Part shown: positions 24,753 to 33,887 of the stretch, in pieces
Layout of the letters: each line of letters begins with the position of its first letter
Numbering within the stretch: the first letter of the stretch is position 1
NCBI RefSeq assembly: GCF_028882275.1
Contig: NZ_JARBUT010000027.1
Coordinates: 1-64,000 of the forward strand
DNA length: 64,000 nt
From: Nocardiopsis sp. N85
Lineage (GTDB): Bacteria; Actinomycetota; Actinomycetes; Streptosporangiales; Streptosporangiaceae
Reading direction: 5' to 3'
Made by a program: the position numbers and the translations under genes
Notes under the pieces: model-generated
The model's database searches: none
What the model saw: the letters and a program-made list of their open reading frames with translations, nothing else
What the model was told of the DNA's origin: nothing

Positions 24753-26471
24753 TTGCCTGAAAATGTTAGCGCCAACAAAACCCCGTCGGCGGACACGGCC
24801 GTCATCGGGATCGACTTCGGGACCCTCTCGGGTCGGGCCGTCGTGGTCCGGACCTCCGACGGCGCCGAACTCGGCTCGGCCGAGTACGTCTATCCCCACG
24901 GGGTCATCACCGATCACCTGCCCGGCCGGGAGGAGGCCCTGGAACCGGACACCGCGCTCCAGCACCCCGAGGACCACATCGAGGTGCTGCGCACCGCCGT
25001 CCCCGAAGCGCTACGGGTCTCCGGCGTGCGCCCGGAGCAGGTCATCGGGATCGGCACCGACTTCACCTCCTGCACCTTCCTGCCCGTGACCGCCGACGGC
25101 ACCCCCCTGTGCCTGCTGTCCGACCTGCGGGACCGCCCGCACGCCTGGCCCAAACTCTGGCGCCATCACGCCGCCCAGCCCGAAGCGGACGAGATCAACG
25201 CCCTCGCGGCCGAGCTCGGAGAGCCGTGGCCGGCCCGCTACGGGGGCAAGGTCTCCTCGGAGTGGCAGTTCGCCAAGGCCCTCCAGGTCCTGCGCGACGA
25301 CCCCGAGGTGTACGAGCGCGCCGACCGCTGGATCGAGGGCGCGGACTGGATCGTCTGGCGGCTGTGCGGACGCGAGACCCGCAACGCGGCCACGGCCGGG
25401 TACAAGGGCCTGTACCAGGACGGCCGGTGGCCCTCGAAGGAGTTCCTCGCCGCCCTCGATCCCCGGTTCCCCTCCTTCGTCGAGGACGGGCTCGACCACC
25501 CGCTCTCGCAGCTCGGCTCGCGCGCGGGCGGTCTCACCGCCCACGCCGCCGCCTGGACGGGACTGCCCGAGGGCACCCCCGTCGCGGTCGGCAACATCGA
25601 CGCCCACGTCACCGCCGCCACGGCCCGGACCACCGCCCCCGGCCGGATGCTCGCCATCATGGGCACCAGCACCTGCCTCGTGATGAACTCCGAGGTCCCG
25701 GCCGAGGTGCCCGGCATGTGCGGGTCGGTCCTGGGCGGCATCACCCCCGGGATGTGGGGCTACGAGGCCGGACAGAGCGGGGTCGGCGACATCTTCGGCT
25801 GGTTCGTCGACACGCACGTTCCCCCCGCCTACCACGACGAGGCCCGCGAGCGGGGACTGTCCGTCCACGACCTGCTCTCCGCCAAGGCCGCCGACGCACC
25901 GGTGGGCGGGCACGGACTGGTCGCCCTCGACTGGCACAGCGGCAACCGCTCCGTCCTGGTCGACCACTCGCTCACCGGCGTGCTCATCGGCATGACCCTG
26001 GCCACCCGGCCCGAGGACGTCTACCGGGCCCTGGTCGAGGCGACCGCCTTCGGCACCCGGACCATCATCGACGCCTTCACCGACGCCGGAGTCCCCGTAC
26101 TCGACCTCACCATCGGCGGCGGCATGGTGCGCAACCCCTTCGTGCTCCAGGTCTACGCGAACGTGCTGAACCGACCCCTGCGGGTCGTGGACACCGAACA
26201 CGCGTGCGCCGTCGGGGCGGCGATCCACGCGGCGGTCGCCGCCGGCGCCCACCCCGACGTCCACGCCGCCTCCGCCGCCATGGGGCGCGTCCGCGACACC
26301 ACCGTCGACCCGGACCCGAGCACCACGGCCGCCTACGACGCGCTCTTCGCGATCTACACCGAACTCCACGACCACTTCGGCCGGGGCGGCACCGACGGGC
26401 TGCGACGGTTGCGCGCCCTGCGCAACGACGCCCTCACCGGAACCCGGACCGACCGGAAGGAACGACGATGA
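24753..26471 (+). CDS. araB: L-ribulokinase
   Basis: 572 aa, FGGY sugar kinase that phosphorylates L-ribulose to L-ribulose 5-phosphate. GIDFGTLSGRAVVV is the N-terminal phosphate-binding motif with the LSGR pattern of ribulokinases; MGTSTCLVM, GHGLVALDWHSGNRS and TIGGGMVRNPFVLQVYANVL cover the later ATP and FGGY-type regions. TTG start with GAAAGGGAC upstream. Codons 4-8 contain a second copy of the operator. It is first in araB-araD-araA and coupled to araD by ATGA. Confidence 0.95.
   Translation: MPENVSANKTPSADTAVIGIDFGTLSGRAVVVRTSDGAELGSAEYVYPHGVITDHLPGREEALEPDTALQHPEDHIEVLRTAVPEALRVSGVRPEQVIGIGTDFTSCTFLPVTADGTPLCLLSDLRDRPHAWPKLWRHHAAQPEADEINALAAELGEPWPARYGGKVSSEWQFAKALQVLRDDPEVYERADRWIEGADWIVWRLCGRETRNAATAGYKGLYQDGRWPSKEFLAALDPRFPSFVEDGLDHPLSQLGSRAGGLTAHAAAWTGLPEGTPVAVGNIDAHVTAATARTTAPGRMLAIMGTSTCLVMNSEVPAEVPGMCGSVLGGITPGMWGYEAGQSGVGDIFGWFVDTHVPPAYHDEARERGLSVHDLLSAKAADAPVGGHGLVALDWHSGNRSVLVDHSLTGVLIGMTLATRPEDVYRALVEATAFGTRTIIDAFTDAGVPVLDLTIGGGMVRNPFVLQVYANVLNRPLRVVDTEHACAVGAAIHAAVAAGAHPDVHAASAAMGRVRDTTVDPDPSTTAAYDALFAIYTELHDHFGRGGTDGLRRLRALRNDALTGTRTDRKERR
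24764..24777 (+). promoter_or_regulatory. intragenic LacI-type operator inside araB
   Basis: TGTTAGCGCCAACA, identical to the site at 24445, lies within codons 4-8 of araB. Two sites about 320 bp apart would allow looping or a roadblock by one repressor. Confidence 0.65.
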
Positions 26472-27160
26472 CCACCGGAACACCCGCGGCGGAGGCCGAC
26501 GCCCACCGCGACACGATCGAGCGCCTGCGCGAACAGGTGTGCGCGCTGCACGCCGAACTCCCCCGCTGGAACCTCGTGACCTGGACCAGCGGCAACGTCT
26601 CCGCGCGCGTGCCCGGCGCCGACCTGATGGTCATCAAACCCAGCGGGGTCTCCTACGACGACCTGCGCCCCGAGCACATGGTCGTGTGCGACCTGGACGG
26701 GCGCGTCGTCGAGGGGCGGCACAAGCCCTCCAGCGACACCGCCGCCCACGCACACGTCTACCGCCTCCGCGCCGACGTCGGCGGGGTCGCCCACACCCAC
26801 AGCCCCTACGCCACCGCCTGGGCGGCCCGCGGCGAGGCGATCCCCTGCGCCATCACCGCCATGGCCGACGAGTTCGGCGGGGACATCCCCGTGGGCCCGT
26901 TCGCGCTGATCGGCGACGACGCCATCGGCCGCGGGATCGTCGACACCCTCGAAGGCCACCGCTCCCCGGCCGTCATCATGCGCGGCCACGGCGTGTTCAC
27001 CATCGGCGCCGACCCGGCCGCCGCCGTCAAGGCCGCGGTCATGTGCGAGGACGTGGCGCGCACCGTCCACATCGCACGGCAGGCGGGCCCGGTCCCGCGC
27101 CTGCCACAGGAGCACATCGACGCCCTCCACGAGCGCTACCGAAACGCCTACGGACAGTAG
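26468..27160 (+). CDS. araD: L-ribulose-5-phosphate 4-epimerase
   Basis: 230 aa class II aldolase-fold enzyme converting L-ribulose 5-P to D-xylulose 5-P. VTWTSGNVSARV and IKPSGVSYDDL bind phosphate; HTHSPYATAWAARGEAIP carries the two zinc-binding histidines, and MRGHGVFTIG near residue 175 the third. ATG overlaps the araB stop. The length is standard. Followed at 13 bp by araA. Confidence 0.94.
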   Translation: MTTGTPAAEADAHRDTIERLREQVCALHAELPRWNLVTWTSGNVSARVPGADLMVIKPSGVSYDDLRPEHMVVCDLDGRVVEGRHKPSSDTAAHAHVYRLRADVGGVAHTHSPYATAWAARGEAIPCAITAMADEFGGDIPVGPFALIGDDAIGRGIVDTLEGHRSPAVIMRGHGVFTIGADPAAAVKAAVMCEDVARTVHIARQAGPVPRLPQEHIDALHERYRNAYGQ

Positions 27161-27173
27161 AGGAGACACCCCC

Positions 27174-28610
27174 ATGCCCTTCCCCATCCCTCCGCCCTCC
27201 GCGAATCCGGCCGTGCGGACGCGCGCCCCGCGCATCGGCCTGCTCGGCATCATGCAGCCGCTCTACGACGACATGATCCCCGGTATCACCGAACGCCAGG
27301 CGGCCTACGCCGCCCGGGTCGCGGAGCGGCTCGCCGGCGTCGCCGAGTGGACCGTGGCCCCGCCGGTACGGGGACGCGCCGACGCCGAGAGCGCGATGCG
27401 CGCGTTCGAGGCGGACGGCCTCGACGGGGTCATGATCGTCATGCTCACCTACGGCCCCTCCCTGCGCGTCACCCGGGCCCTGAGCCGATCCGACCTGCCC
27501 CTCGCCCTGGCCAACATCCAGCCCGATCCCGCCGTCACCGCCGAGTGGGACATGGACGACATGACCTACAACCAGGGGATCCACGGCGCGCAGGACACCG
27601 CCAACGCCCTGGTCCGCGCGGACACGCCCTTCGAGGTCATCACCGGCGAGTGGCGGAGCCCGGACTTCGCCGCCCGGGTGGACCGGTGGGCCCGGGCCGC
27701 CCGCGCCGTCTCGGACCTGCGCCGGTTGCGGGTCGGCGTGTTCGGTTACCCGATGAACGGCATGGGCGACGCCCGGGTCGACGAGACCGCGCTGCTGCGC
27801 AGGCTCGGCCCCGAGGTGCACGTCATCGCCCCCGGTGCCCTGCACCGCACCATGGCCGATCTCCCGGAGGAGACGATCCGGAGCCTCATGGAGTGGGAGG
27901 ACCGGTCCTTCCGGGTGGACGAGCGCCTGTCCAAGGAGGAACGCGAGGACCACGCCCGCATGCAGTCGGGCATCGAACGGCTGCTGGAGGAGGCGGAGTG
28001 CGGCGCCTACTCCACCCACTTCGACGCGATCGGCGAGGACGGCCGTTTCGCCCGGCTGCCGATGGCCGCCGCCTCCACGCTGATGGCCCAGGGGTACGGC
28101 TTCGCCGGAGAGGGCGACGTCCTGGCCGCCTCGATCGTCTACGCGGGCCACCGGCTCGCCGGGGACGGCCACTTCACCGAGATGTACGCCATGGACTTCC
28201 CCGGCGACTCGATCCTCATGAGCCACATGGGCGAGGGCAACTGGCGGGTGGCCCGCGAGGACGAACCGATCCGGCTCATCAAACGCCCCCTGGGCATCGG
28301 CGGCCTCGGCGATCCGCCCACCATCCTGTTCCGGTACCGGCCCGGCCCGGCCACCCTGGCCTCCCTCGTCTCCCTGGGCGGGGAGCGGTTCCGCCTGGTC
28401 GTGGCCGAGGGGGAGGTCCTCGACTCCCCCGAACTGCCGTCACTGGAGATGCCCTACGGCCGGTTCCGGCCCGTCTCGGGGGTGCGCGACTGCATGGACG
28501 CCTGGCTGCGCGCGGGCGGCACCCACCACATGGTCATGAACACCGGCCACCGCGCCGAGGACTGGCGCGTCCTGTGCCGCCTGATCGACATCGAACACGT
28601 CCGGGTCTGA
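27174..28610 (+). CDS. araA: L-arabinose isomerase
   Basis: 478 aa, first step of arabinose breakdown (L-arabinose to L-ribulose, Mn-dependent). AGAGGAGA precedes the ATG. It shows the family pattern LGIMQPLYDDM at the N-terminus, LTYGPSLRVTRAL, the metal-site region around GEGDVLAASIVY, MYAMDFPGDSILMSHMGEGN, and the C-terminal His cluster THHMVMNTGH. It is the actinomycete-type sequence rather than the E. coli type. Terminal enzyme gene of the operon; the transporter genes continue 37 bp later. Confidence 0.94.
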   Translation: MPFPIPPPSANPAVRTRAPRIGLLGIMQPLYDDMIPGITERQAAYAARVAERLAGVAEWTVAPPVRGRADAESAMRAFEADGLDGVMIVMLTYGPSLRVTRALSRSDLPLALANIQPDPAVTAEWDMDDMTYNQGIHGAQDTANALVRADTPFEVITGEWRSPDFAARVDRWARAARAVSDLRRLRVGVFGYPMNGMGDARVDETALLRRLGPEVHVIAPGALHRTMADLPEETIRSLMEWEDRSFRVDERLSKEEREDHARMQSGIERLLEEAECGAYSTHFDAIGEDGRFARLPMAAASTLMAQGYGFAGEGDVLAASIVYAGHRLAGDGHFTEMYAMDFPGDSILMSHMGEGNWRVAREDEPIRLIKRPLGIGGLGDPPTILFRYRPGPATLASLVSLGGERFRLVVAEGEVLDSPELPSLEMPYGRFRPVSGVRDCMDAWLRAGGTHHMVMNTGHRAEDWRVLCRLIDIEHVRV

Positions 28611-28647
28611 GGACCCGGCAGAGAGCACCGACAGAAGGAGACCCCCC

Positions 28648-29739
28648 ATGCCGAACGGCACACGTACGACGCTCCCCGCCGCGCTCGTCGCGTCCGCGCT
28701 CGCCCTCACCGCCTGCGGCGGTGTCGGCGACGCGGCCCGGCCCCAGGGCGAGAACGGCCTCATCGGCATCTCCATGCCGACCCAGTCCTCGGAGCGGTGG
28801 ATCAACGACGGCGCCAACATGGTGGCCGAGTTCGAGGAACGCGGTTTCGGCACCGACCTGCAGTACGCCGAGGACGTCGTCCAGGACCAGATCTCGCAGA
28901 TCGAGAACATGATCACCCGTGGCGCGGACGTCCTCGTCATCGCCGCCATCGACGGCGAGGCCCTGGGCGACGTGCTCGACACCGCCGCCGACAGCGACAT
29001 CCCCGTGATCGCCTACGACCGGCTCATCATGGGCAGCGAGCACGTCGACTACTACGCCACCTTCGACAACTTCGAGGTCGGCGTCCTCCAGGGCGGCTAC
29101 ATCGTCGACTCCCTCGGGTTGGAGGAGGGTGAGGAGGGACCCTTCAACATCGAGATGTTCGGGGGATCCCCGGACGACAACAACGCCTACTTCTTCAACG
29201 ACGGGGCGATGTCGGTGCTCGACCCGTACATCGACGAGGGCACCCTGGCCGTGCCCAGCGGCCAGACGGAGATGGAGCGGATCGCCACCCAGCGCTGGGA
29301 CGGGGCCATCGCCCAGTCCCGCATGGACAACCTGCTCAGCGCCCACTACTCCGATGAGGAGCTGCACGCCGTCCTCTCCCCCTTCGACGGCATCAGCCTG
29401 GGCGTGATCGAGTCCCTGCGCGCCGTGGGCTACGGCACGCAGGACCGGCCGTTGCCCGTGGTCACCGGGCAGGACGCCGAGCTGGCCTCGGTGCGGTCCA
29501 TCATCGCCGGCGAGCAGACCCAGACGGTCTTCAAGGACACCCGGTCCCTGGCCGCCCAGACCGTCGCCATGGTGGAGGCCCTGCTGGCGGGCGAGGAGGT
29601 CCCCGTCAACGACACCGAGACCTACGACAACGGCGTCAAGACGGTCCCCGCCCACCTCCTCGAACCCGTGTCGGTCGACATCGACAACTACCGCGAGGTG
29701 CTCGTCGAGAGCGGCTACTACGAGGAGTCGGACCTGTGA
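28648..29739 (+). CDS. sugar ABC transporter substrate-binding lipoprotein (arabinose/xylose type)
   Basis: 363 aa periplasmic-binding-protein fold of the XylF/ChvE kind. Lipobox LTACGG near residue 27 anchors it outside the membrane. ISMPTQSSERWINDGANM at the N-terminal domain and VITGQDAELASVRSIIAG-like hinge residues near 275 match pentose binders. AGAAGGAGA precedes the ATG. It belongs to the araBDA operon, so arabinose or an arabino-oligosaccharide is the inferred ligand. Confidence 0.92.
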   Translation: MPNGTRTTLPAALVASALALTACGGVGDAARPQGENGLIGISMPTQSSERWINDGANMVAEFEERGFGTDLQYAEDVVQDQISQIENMITRGADVLVIAAIDGEALGDVLDTAADSDIPVIAYDRLIMGSEHVDYYATFDNFEVGVLQGGYIVDSLGLEEGEEGPFNIEMFGGSPDDNNAYFFNDGAMSVLDPYIDEGTLAVPSGQTEMERIATQRWDGAIAQSRMDNLLSAHYSDEELHAVLSPFDGISLGVIESLRAVGYGTQDRPLPVVTGQDAELASVRSIIAGEQTQTVFKDTRSLAAQTVAMVEALLAGEEVPVNDTETYDNGVKTVPAHLLEPVSVDIDNYREVLVESGYYEESDL

Positions 29740-31304
29740 TCGACCCCGCTGCGGACGCGGGCCACCTCCTGAGCATGCGCGACATCCGCAAGGAGTTCCC
29801 CGGGGTGCGCGCCCTGGACGGGGTGACCCTGGACGTGCGCGAGGGCGTCGTCCACGCCCTCATGGGCGAGAACGGCGCGGGCAAGTCCACCCTCATGAAG
29901 GTGCTCAGCGGCGTCCACCCCGCGGGCACCTACAGCGGGGAGATCCTCCTCGCCGGAGCGCCCTGTTCCTTCGGCGGGGTGGTGGACAGCGAGCGGGCGG
30001 GCATCGCCATCATCCACCAGGAGCTCGCCCTCGTCCCCCAGCTGTCCATCACCGAGAACGTCCTGCTGGGGCACGAGGTCTCCCGGTTCGGTGTCGTGGA
30101 CTGGGGCGCCACCCACACCCGGGCCCGGGAACTGCTGCGCCGGGTGGGGCTGGACGAGAACCCGGCCACACCGGTGTCCGCGCTCGGCATCGGGGCCCAG
30201 CAGCTCGTGGAGATCGCCAAGGCCCTGGCCAAACGGGTGCGTCTGCTGATCCTGGACGAACCCACCTCGGCACTGAACGAGACGGAGAGCCAGCGGCTGC
30301 TGGACCTGCTCGGGGAACTGCGGGAGCAGGGGGTCACCTGCATCCTCATCTCCCACAAACTCGGAGAGGTGGTGAGCGTCAGCGACGAGATCACCATCCT
30401 GCGGGACGGGCGCGCGATCGAGACCCTCACCGTGGAACGCGACACCGACGGCACCCCTTCGGTGGACGAGGACCGCATCATCCGCGGCATGGTCGGGCGT
30501 TCGCTGGACCGACGTCACCCCGAACCGATCGGGGAGATCGGCCCGGTCCGGTTCGAGGTGGTCGACTGGACGGTCGACCACCCCACCCAGCCGGGACGGC
30601 GCGTGGTGGACGGCGTCGACCTGCACGTGCGCGCCGGGGAGATCGTGGGCCTGGCCGGCCTCATGGGCGCCGGGCGCACCGAGTTCGCGATGAGCCTGTT
30701 CGGCCGCTCCTACGGACGCCACGTCCGAGGGCTGCTGCTCAAGGACGGGACGCCCCTGCCCGTCCCCGACGTGACCGCCGCGGTCCGGGGCGGTCTCGCC
30801 TACGTTCCCGAGGACCGCAAGACCCTCGGCCTGCTGCTGGACGACGACATCCGGCACAACACCACCCTGGCCGGGCTGCGCCACGTCTCCCGGTACGGGG
30901 TCGTCGACCAGGAGCGGGAGACCGTCGAGGCCCGCCGGATGAGCGAGCGGATGCGGGTGCGCAGCCACGGGACCGCGCAGACGGTGCGCACCCTCAGCGG
31001 CGGCAACCAGCAGAAGGTGGTGCTCGGCAAGTGGATGTTCACCCGGCCCGAGCTGCTGATCCTGGACGAGCCGACCCGCGGTATCGACGTCGGGGCCAAG
31101 TACGAGATCCACCTGCTCATCCGCCGGTTGGCCGCCGAGGGCACCGCCGTCCTCCTCATCTCCTCCGAACTGCCCGAGGTCCTCGGCATGTGCGACCGGA
31201 TCCACACCATGTGCGAGGGGCGCCTCACCGGTGAGGTGCCCGCCGCGGAGGCCGACCAGGAGACCTTGATGAAACTGATGACACGAACCGGGGACCGGCC
31301 ATGA
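29736..31304 (+). CDS. sugar ABC transporter ATPase (two NBDs, XylG/AraG type)
   Basis: 522 aa with a GTGA overlap to the binding-protein gene. The first cassette has Walker A GENGAGKSTLMKVLSG (near 47) and Walker B LLILDEPTSAL; its signature region is LGIGAQQLVEIAKAL. The second starts at about 265 with the degenerate GLMGAGRTEFA, then LSGGNQQKVVLGKW and ILDEPTRGIDVGAK, exactly as in CUT2-class importers. It powers pentose uptake with the permease that follows. Confidence 0.94.
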   Translation: MIDPAADAGHLLSMRDIRKEFPGVRALDGVTLDVREGVVHALMGENGAGKSTLMKVLSGVHPAGTYSGEILLAGAPCSFGGVVDSERAGIAIIHQELALVPQLSITENVLLGHEVSRFGVVDWGATHTRARELLRRVGLDENPATPVSALGIGAQQLVEIAKALAKRVRLLILDEPTSALNETESQRLLDLLGELREQGVTCILISHKLGEVVSVSDEITILRDGRAIETLTVERDTDGTPSVDEDRIIRGMVGRSLDRRHPEPIGEIGPVRFEVVDWTVDHPTQPGRRVVDGVDLHVRAGEIVGLAGLMGAGRTEFAMSLFGRSYGRHVRGLLLKDGTPLPVPDVTAAVRGGLAYVPEDRKTLGLLLDDDIRHNTTLAGLRHVSRYGVVDQERETVEARRMSERMRVRSHGTAQTVRTLSGGNQQKVVLGKWMFTRPELLILDEPTRGIDVGAKYEIHLLIRRLAAEGTAVLLISSELPEVLGMCDRIHTMCEGRLTGEVPAAEADQETLMKLMTRTGDRP

Positions 31305-32587
31305 ACCAGACGACCTCCGCGCGCACCGGGCTCGGCGCCCTGTTGCGGGGCAACACCCGCCGGTACGGCATGGCGGCGGCCCTCGTGGTCATCGTCGTCC
31401 TGTTCCAGATCCTGACGGGCGGGCTCCTCCTGACCCCGCTCAACCTCACCAACCTGATCCTTCAGAACTCCTACGTCCTGATCCTGGCGATCGGGATGAT
31501 GCTGGTGATCGTCACCGGGCACATCGACCTGTCGGTCGGCTCGGTGGTGGCCTTCACCGGCGCGGTATCGGCGATCATGCTCACCTCGTGGGGACTGCCC
31601 ACGGTCGTGGTGGTGCCCCTCGCGTTGCTGCTGGGCGCCCTCATCGGCGCCTGGCAGGGTTTCTGGATCGCCTACGTGGGCGTTCCGGCGTTCATCGTCA
31701 CCCTCGCCGGCATGCTCGTCTTCCGCGGCGCGACCCTGGCCGTCCTGGGCGGTGAGTCCATCGCCCCGCTGCCCCCGTCCCTGCGGGTCCTGGCCGGGGG
31801 CTTCCTCCCGTGGCAGGGCGAGGGCCCGCACCTGCCGACACTCCTGCTGGGCGTCGCGGGCGCCGGTGCGGTGGTCTGGATCCAGTGGCGTTCGCGGACG
31901 CGGTCGCTGGCGCACGGGCTGCCCGTGCCGCCGGCGGCGGTGACCGTGGTCGTCTCCGCGGTGGTCGTGGCGGCGATCCTGGCGTTCACCTACGCCTTGG
32001 CCGAACGCAACGGCCTGCCCCTGGTGGGCGTGCTGCTGGTGGCCCTCATCGCGGGCTACTCGTTCGTCATGCGCTCCACCACGATGGGGCGTCGCGTCTA
32101 CGCGGTGGGCGGTAACGAGAGGGCGGCGGCCCTGTCCGGCATCCGCACCCGACGGACGACGTTCTGGGTCTTCGTCAACATGGGGATGCTCTCGGCGCTG
32201 GCCGGTCTGGTCTTCACCGCGCGGCTCAACGCGGCCACCCCGGGAGCGGGCACCATGTTCGAGCTGGACGCGATCGCGGCCGCCTTCATCGGGGGCGCCT
32301 CGGCCTCGGGCGGGGTGGGCACGGTGGTGGGGGCCGTCATCGGGGCCCTGGTCATGGGCGTCCTCAACAACGGCATGTCCCTGATCGGGCTCGGCGTGGA
32401 CTGGCAGCAGCTCATCAAGGGCCTGGTCCTGCTGTTGGCCGTGGCCTTCGACATCTACAACAAGAAGCGGGTCGGGGGCGGCTCGGTCGGGCCCGTCCTG
32501 TGGCGGCGCGGCGGGGCGGGCACCGGTGGCCTCGACCGGGACGCGCAAGGCGGCGTCGGGAGCGATCGGCGGACCGCGCCCGCCTGA
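31301..32587 (+). CDS. sugar ABC transporter permease (XylH/CUT2 type)
   Basis: 428 aa, ten or so membrane helices, ATGA-coupled to the ATPase gene. GHIDLSVGSVVAFTG (near 70) and the late IGGASASGGVGTVVGAVIGALVMGVLNNGMSLIG motif region are diagnostic for CUT2 permeases; the protein has the extra middle segment found in XylH. A C-terminal Gly/Arg-rich tail of about 45 residues is unusual but likely just cytoplasmic. Last gene of the arabinose operon. Confidence 0.93.
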   Translation: MNQTTSARTGLGALLRGNTRRYGMAAALVVIVVLFQILTGGLLLTPLNLTNLILQNSYVLILAIGMMLVIVTGHIDLSVGSVVAFTGAVSAIMLTSWGLPTVVVVPLALLLGALIGAWQGFWIAYVGVPAFIVTLAGMLVFRGATLAVLGGESIAPLPPSLRVLAGGFLPWQGEGPHLPTLLLGVAGAGAVVWIQWRSRTRSLAHGLPVPPAAVTVVVSAVVVAAILAFTYALAERNGLPLVGVLLVALIAGYSFVMRSTTMGRRVYAVGGNERAAALSGIRTRRTTFWVFVNMGMLSALAGLVFTARLNAATPGAGTMFELDAIAAAFIGGASASGGVGTVVGAVIGALVMGVLNNGMSLIGLGVDWQQLIKGLVLLLAVAFDIYNKKRVGGGSVGPVLWRRGGAGTGGLDRDAQGGVGSDRRTAPA

Positions 32588-32630
32588 GGCGCGTTCCGGG
32601 GAACACGCCCGGGGTCACCGGCCTCGCCCG

Positions 32631-33662
32631 TCACGCGGGCGGGGCCACCACGCTGTCCCGCTCCACGAGCGTGGGAACGATCGTCCTGCGGGTGGAGCCG
32701 GATCCGTCACCGGACATGCGGGACAGGAGGACGTCGAGCGTCTCGACGGCCACCGTGTCGAAGTCGGGGCGCACGGTCGTCAGCGGCGGGGTGAAGTACG
32801 CGGCCTCCGGAACGTCGTCGAACCCGACGATGCTCACCTCGCCGGGAACGGAACGGCCGCGTTCGGACAGCGCCCGCAGCATCCCCAGCGCCAGGTGGTC
32901 GTTGGCCGCGAACACCGCCGTCACCTCGGGCATGCGGGCGAGCATCAGCCCGACGCGGTAGCCCGAGGCGGCGCTCCAGTCCGCCTGGCCGACCGGAGGC
33001 ACCTCGGCCCCCGCCTCCTCCAGGGTCCGCCGCCACCCGCGCAGCCGGCCCGCCGCGTCGAACCAGTCCGAAGGGCCGGCCACGTGCCAGACGGTCCGGT
33101 GTCCCGCGTCCAGCAGGTGGCGGGTGGCCAGCGCGGCACCGGCCTCCTGGTCCACCGTCACGAGGGCGGCGCTCCGTTCGGGGTCGCCGTCCACGGTGAC
33201 CAGGGGGAGGTCGGCGGGGACCTCGGCCAGGGCCTCATCGGCCGCGGCCGTGGGTGCTATCACCACGATCCCGGCGGCGCGCTGCTCCCGATGGTGTTCG
33301 ACGGCCTCGGCGATCGACCTGCGGTCCAGCACGCGGACCCTGCGGACGCTGACCACGAAGCCCTGTGCGGTCGCGGCGAGTTCGAAGGCGGCCAGCAGCG
33401 AGGTCGGGCCGAACAGCGTCGAGTTCTGCGCCACCACACCGATGATCTGCGACCTGCCGGTCGCCAGTGTGCGGGCCGCCCGGTTGGGCCGGTACCCCAG
33501 CTGCTCGATGGCCGCGCGCACGCGCAGCCGGGTCCGTTCGCGAACGTTGGGGTGCCCGTTGAGGACCCGGGAGACCGTCTGGTGGGACACGCCCGCGAGA
33601 CGGGCGACATCGGTCATCGCCGGTTCGCGGGCCGCCCGCCCGGACGATGGGTCCTCCGCCAT
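32631..33662 (-). CDS. LacI-family repressor of the arabinose locus
   Basis: 343 aa from ATG 33662, chosen for GGAGGAG six bases upstream; ATG 33785 (AAGGTGAG upstream) is an alternative. The helix-turn-helix MTDVARLAGVSHQTVSRVLNG is followed by the hinge LGYRPNRAARTLATGRS and a sugar-binding core ending in FDDVPEAAYFTPPLTTVRPD. It converges on the transporter operon. Operators of the araB type lie at 33800 and 33876, so it probably represses both araB and itself. Inferred effector: arabinose or a metabolite. Confidence 0.9.
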   Translation of the reverse strand: MAEDPSSGRAAREPAMTDVARLAGVSHQTVSRVLNGHPNVRERTRLRVRAAIEQLGYRPNRAARTLATGRSQIIGVVAQNSTLFGPTSLLAAFELAATAQGFVVSVRRVRVLDRRSIAEAVEHHREQRAAGIVVIAPTAAADEALAEVPADLPLVTVDGDPERSAALVTVDQEAGAALATRHLLDAGHRTVWHVAGPSDWFDAAGRLRGWRRTLEEAGAEVPPVGQADWSAASGYRVGLMLARMPEVTAVFAANDHLALGMLRALSERGRSVPGEVSIVGFDDVPEAAYFTPPLTTVRPDFDTVAVETLDVLLSRMSGDGSGSTRRTIVPTLVERDSVVAPPA

Positions 33663-33799
33663 TCGCGCCTCCTCCGACTCGGCGTCACGGCCCCCCGGGC
33701 CGAACGGTCCAGGACCGCTCGCGACGGGCGGGGGCGATCGACGCGCGAGAACGGCCGATGCGGGGATCGTATCCGGTCCCGACATCGACTCACCTTGAA

Positions 33800-33811
33800 T
33801 GAGCGCTAACA
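33800..33811. promoter_or_regulatory. LacI-type operator, copy A near the repressor gene
   Basis: TGAGCGCTAACA, half of which equals the araB operator half-site. It lies about 140 bp before the chosen start of the LacI-type gene and implies autoregulation. Confidence 0.55.
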
Positions 33812-33875
33812 TATCTCACTCCGCGATGCGGGTTCAATGCCCGATATCCCCTTTGCACGGCGATCCATGTCCGAT

Positions 33876-33887
33876 TGTTAGCGCTCA
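33876..33887. promoter_or_regulatory. LacI-type operator, copy B near the repressor gene
   Basis: TGTTAGCGCTCA, the exact inverse complement of copy A, 76 bp away. Confidence 0.55.
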
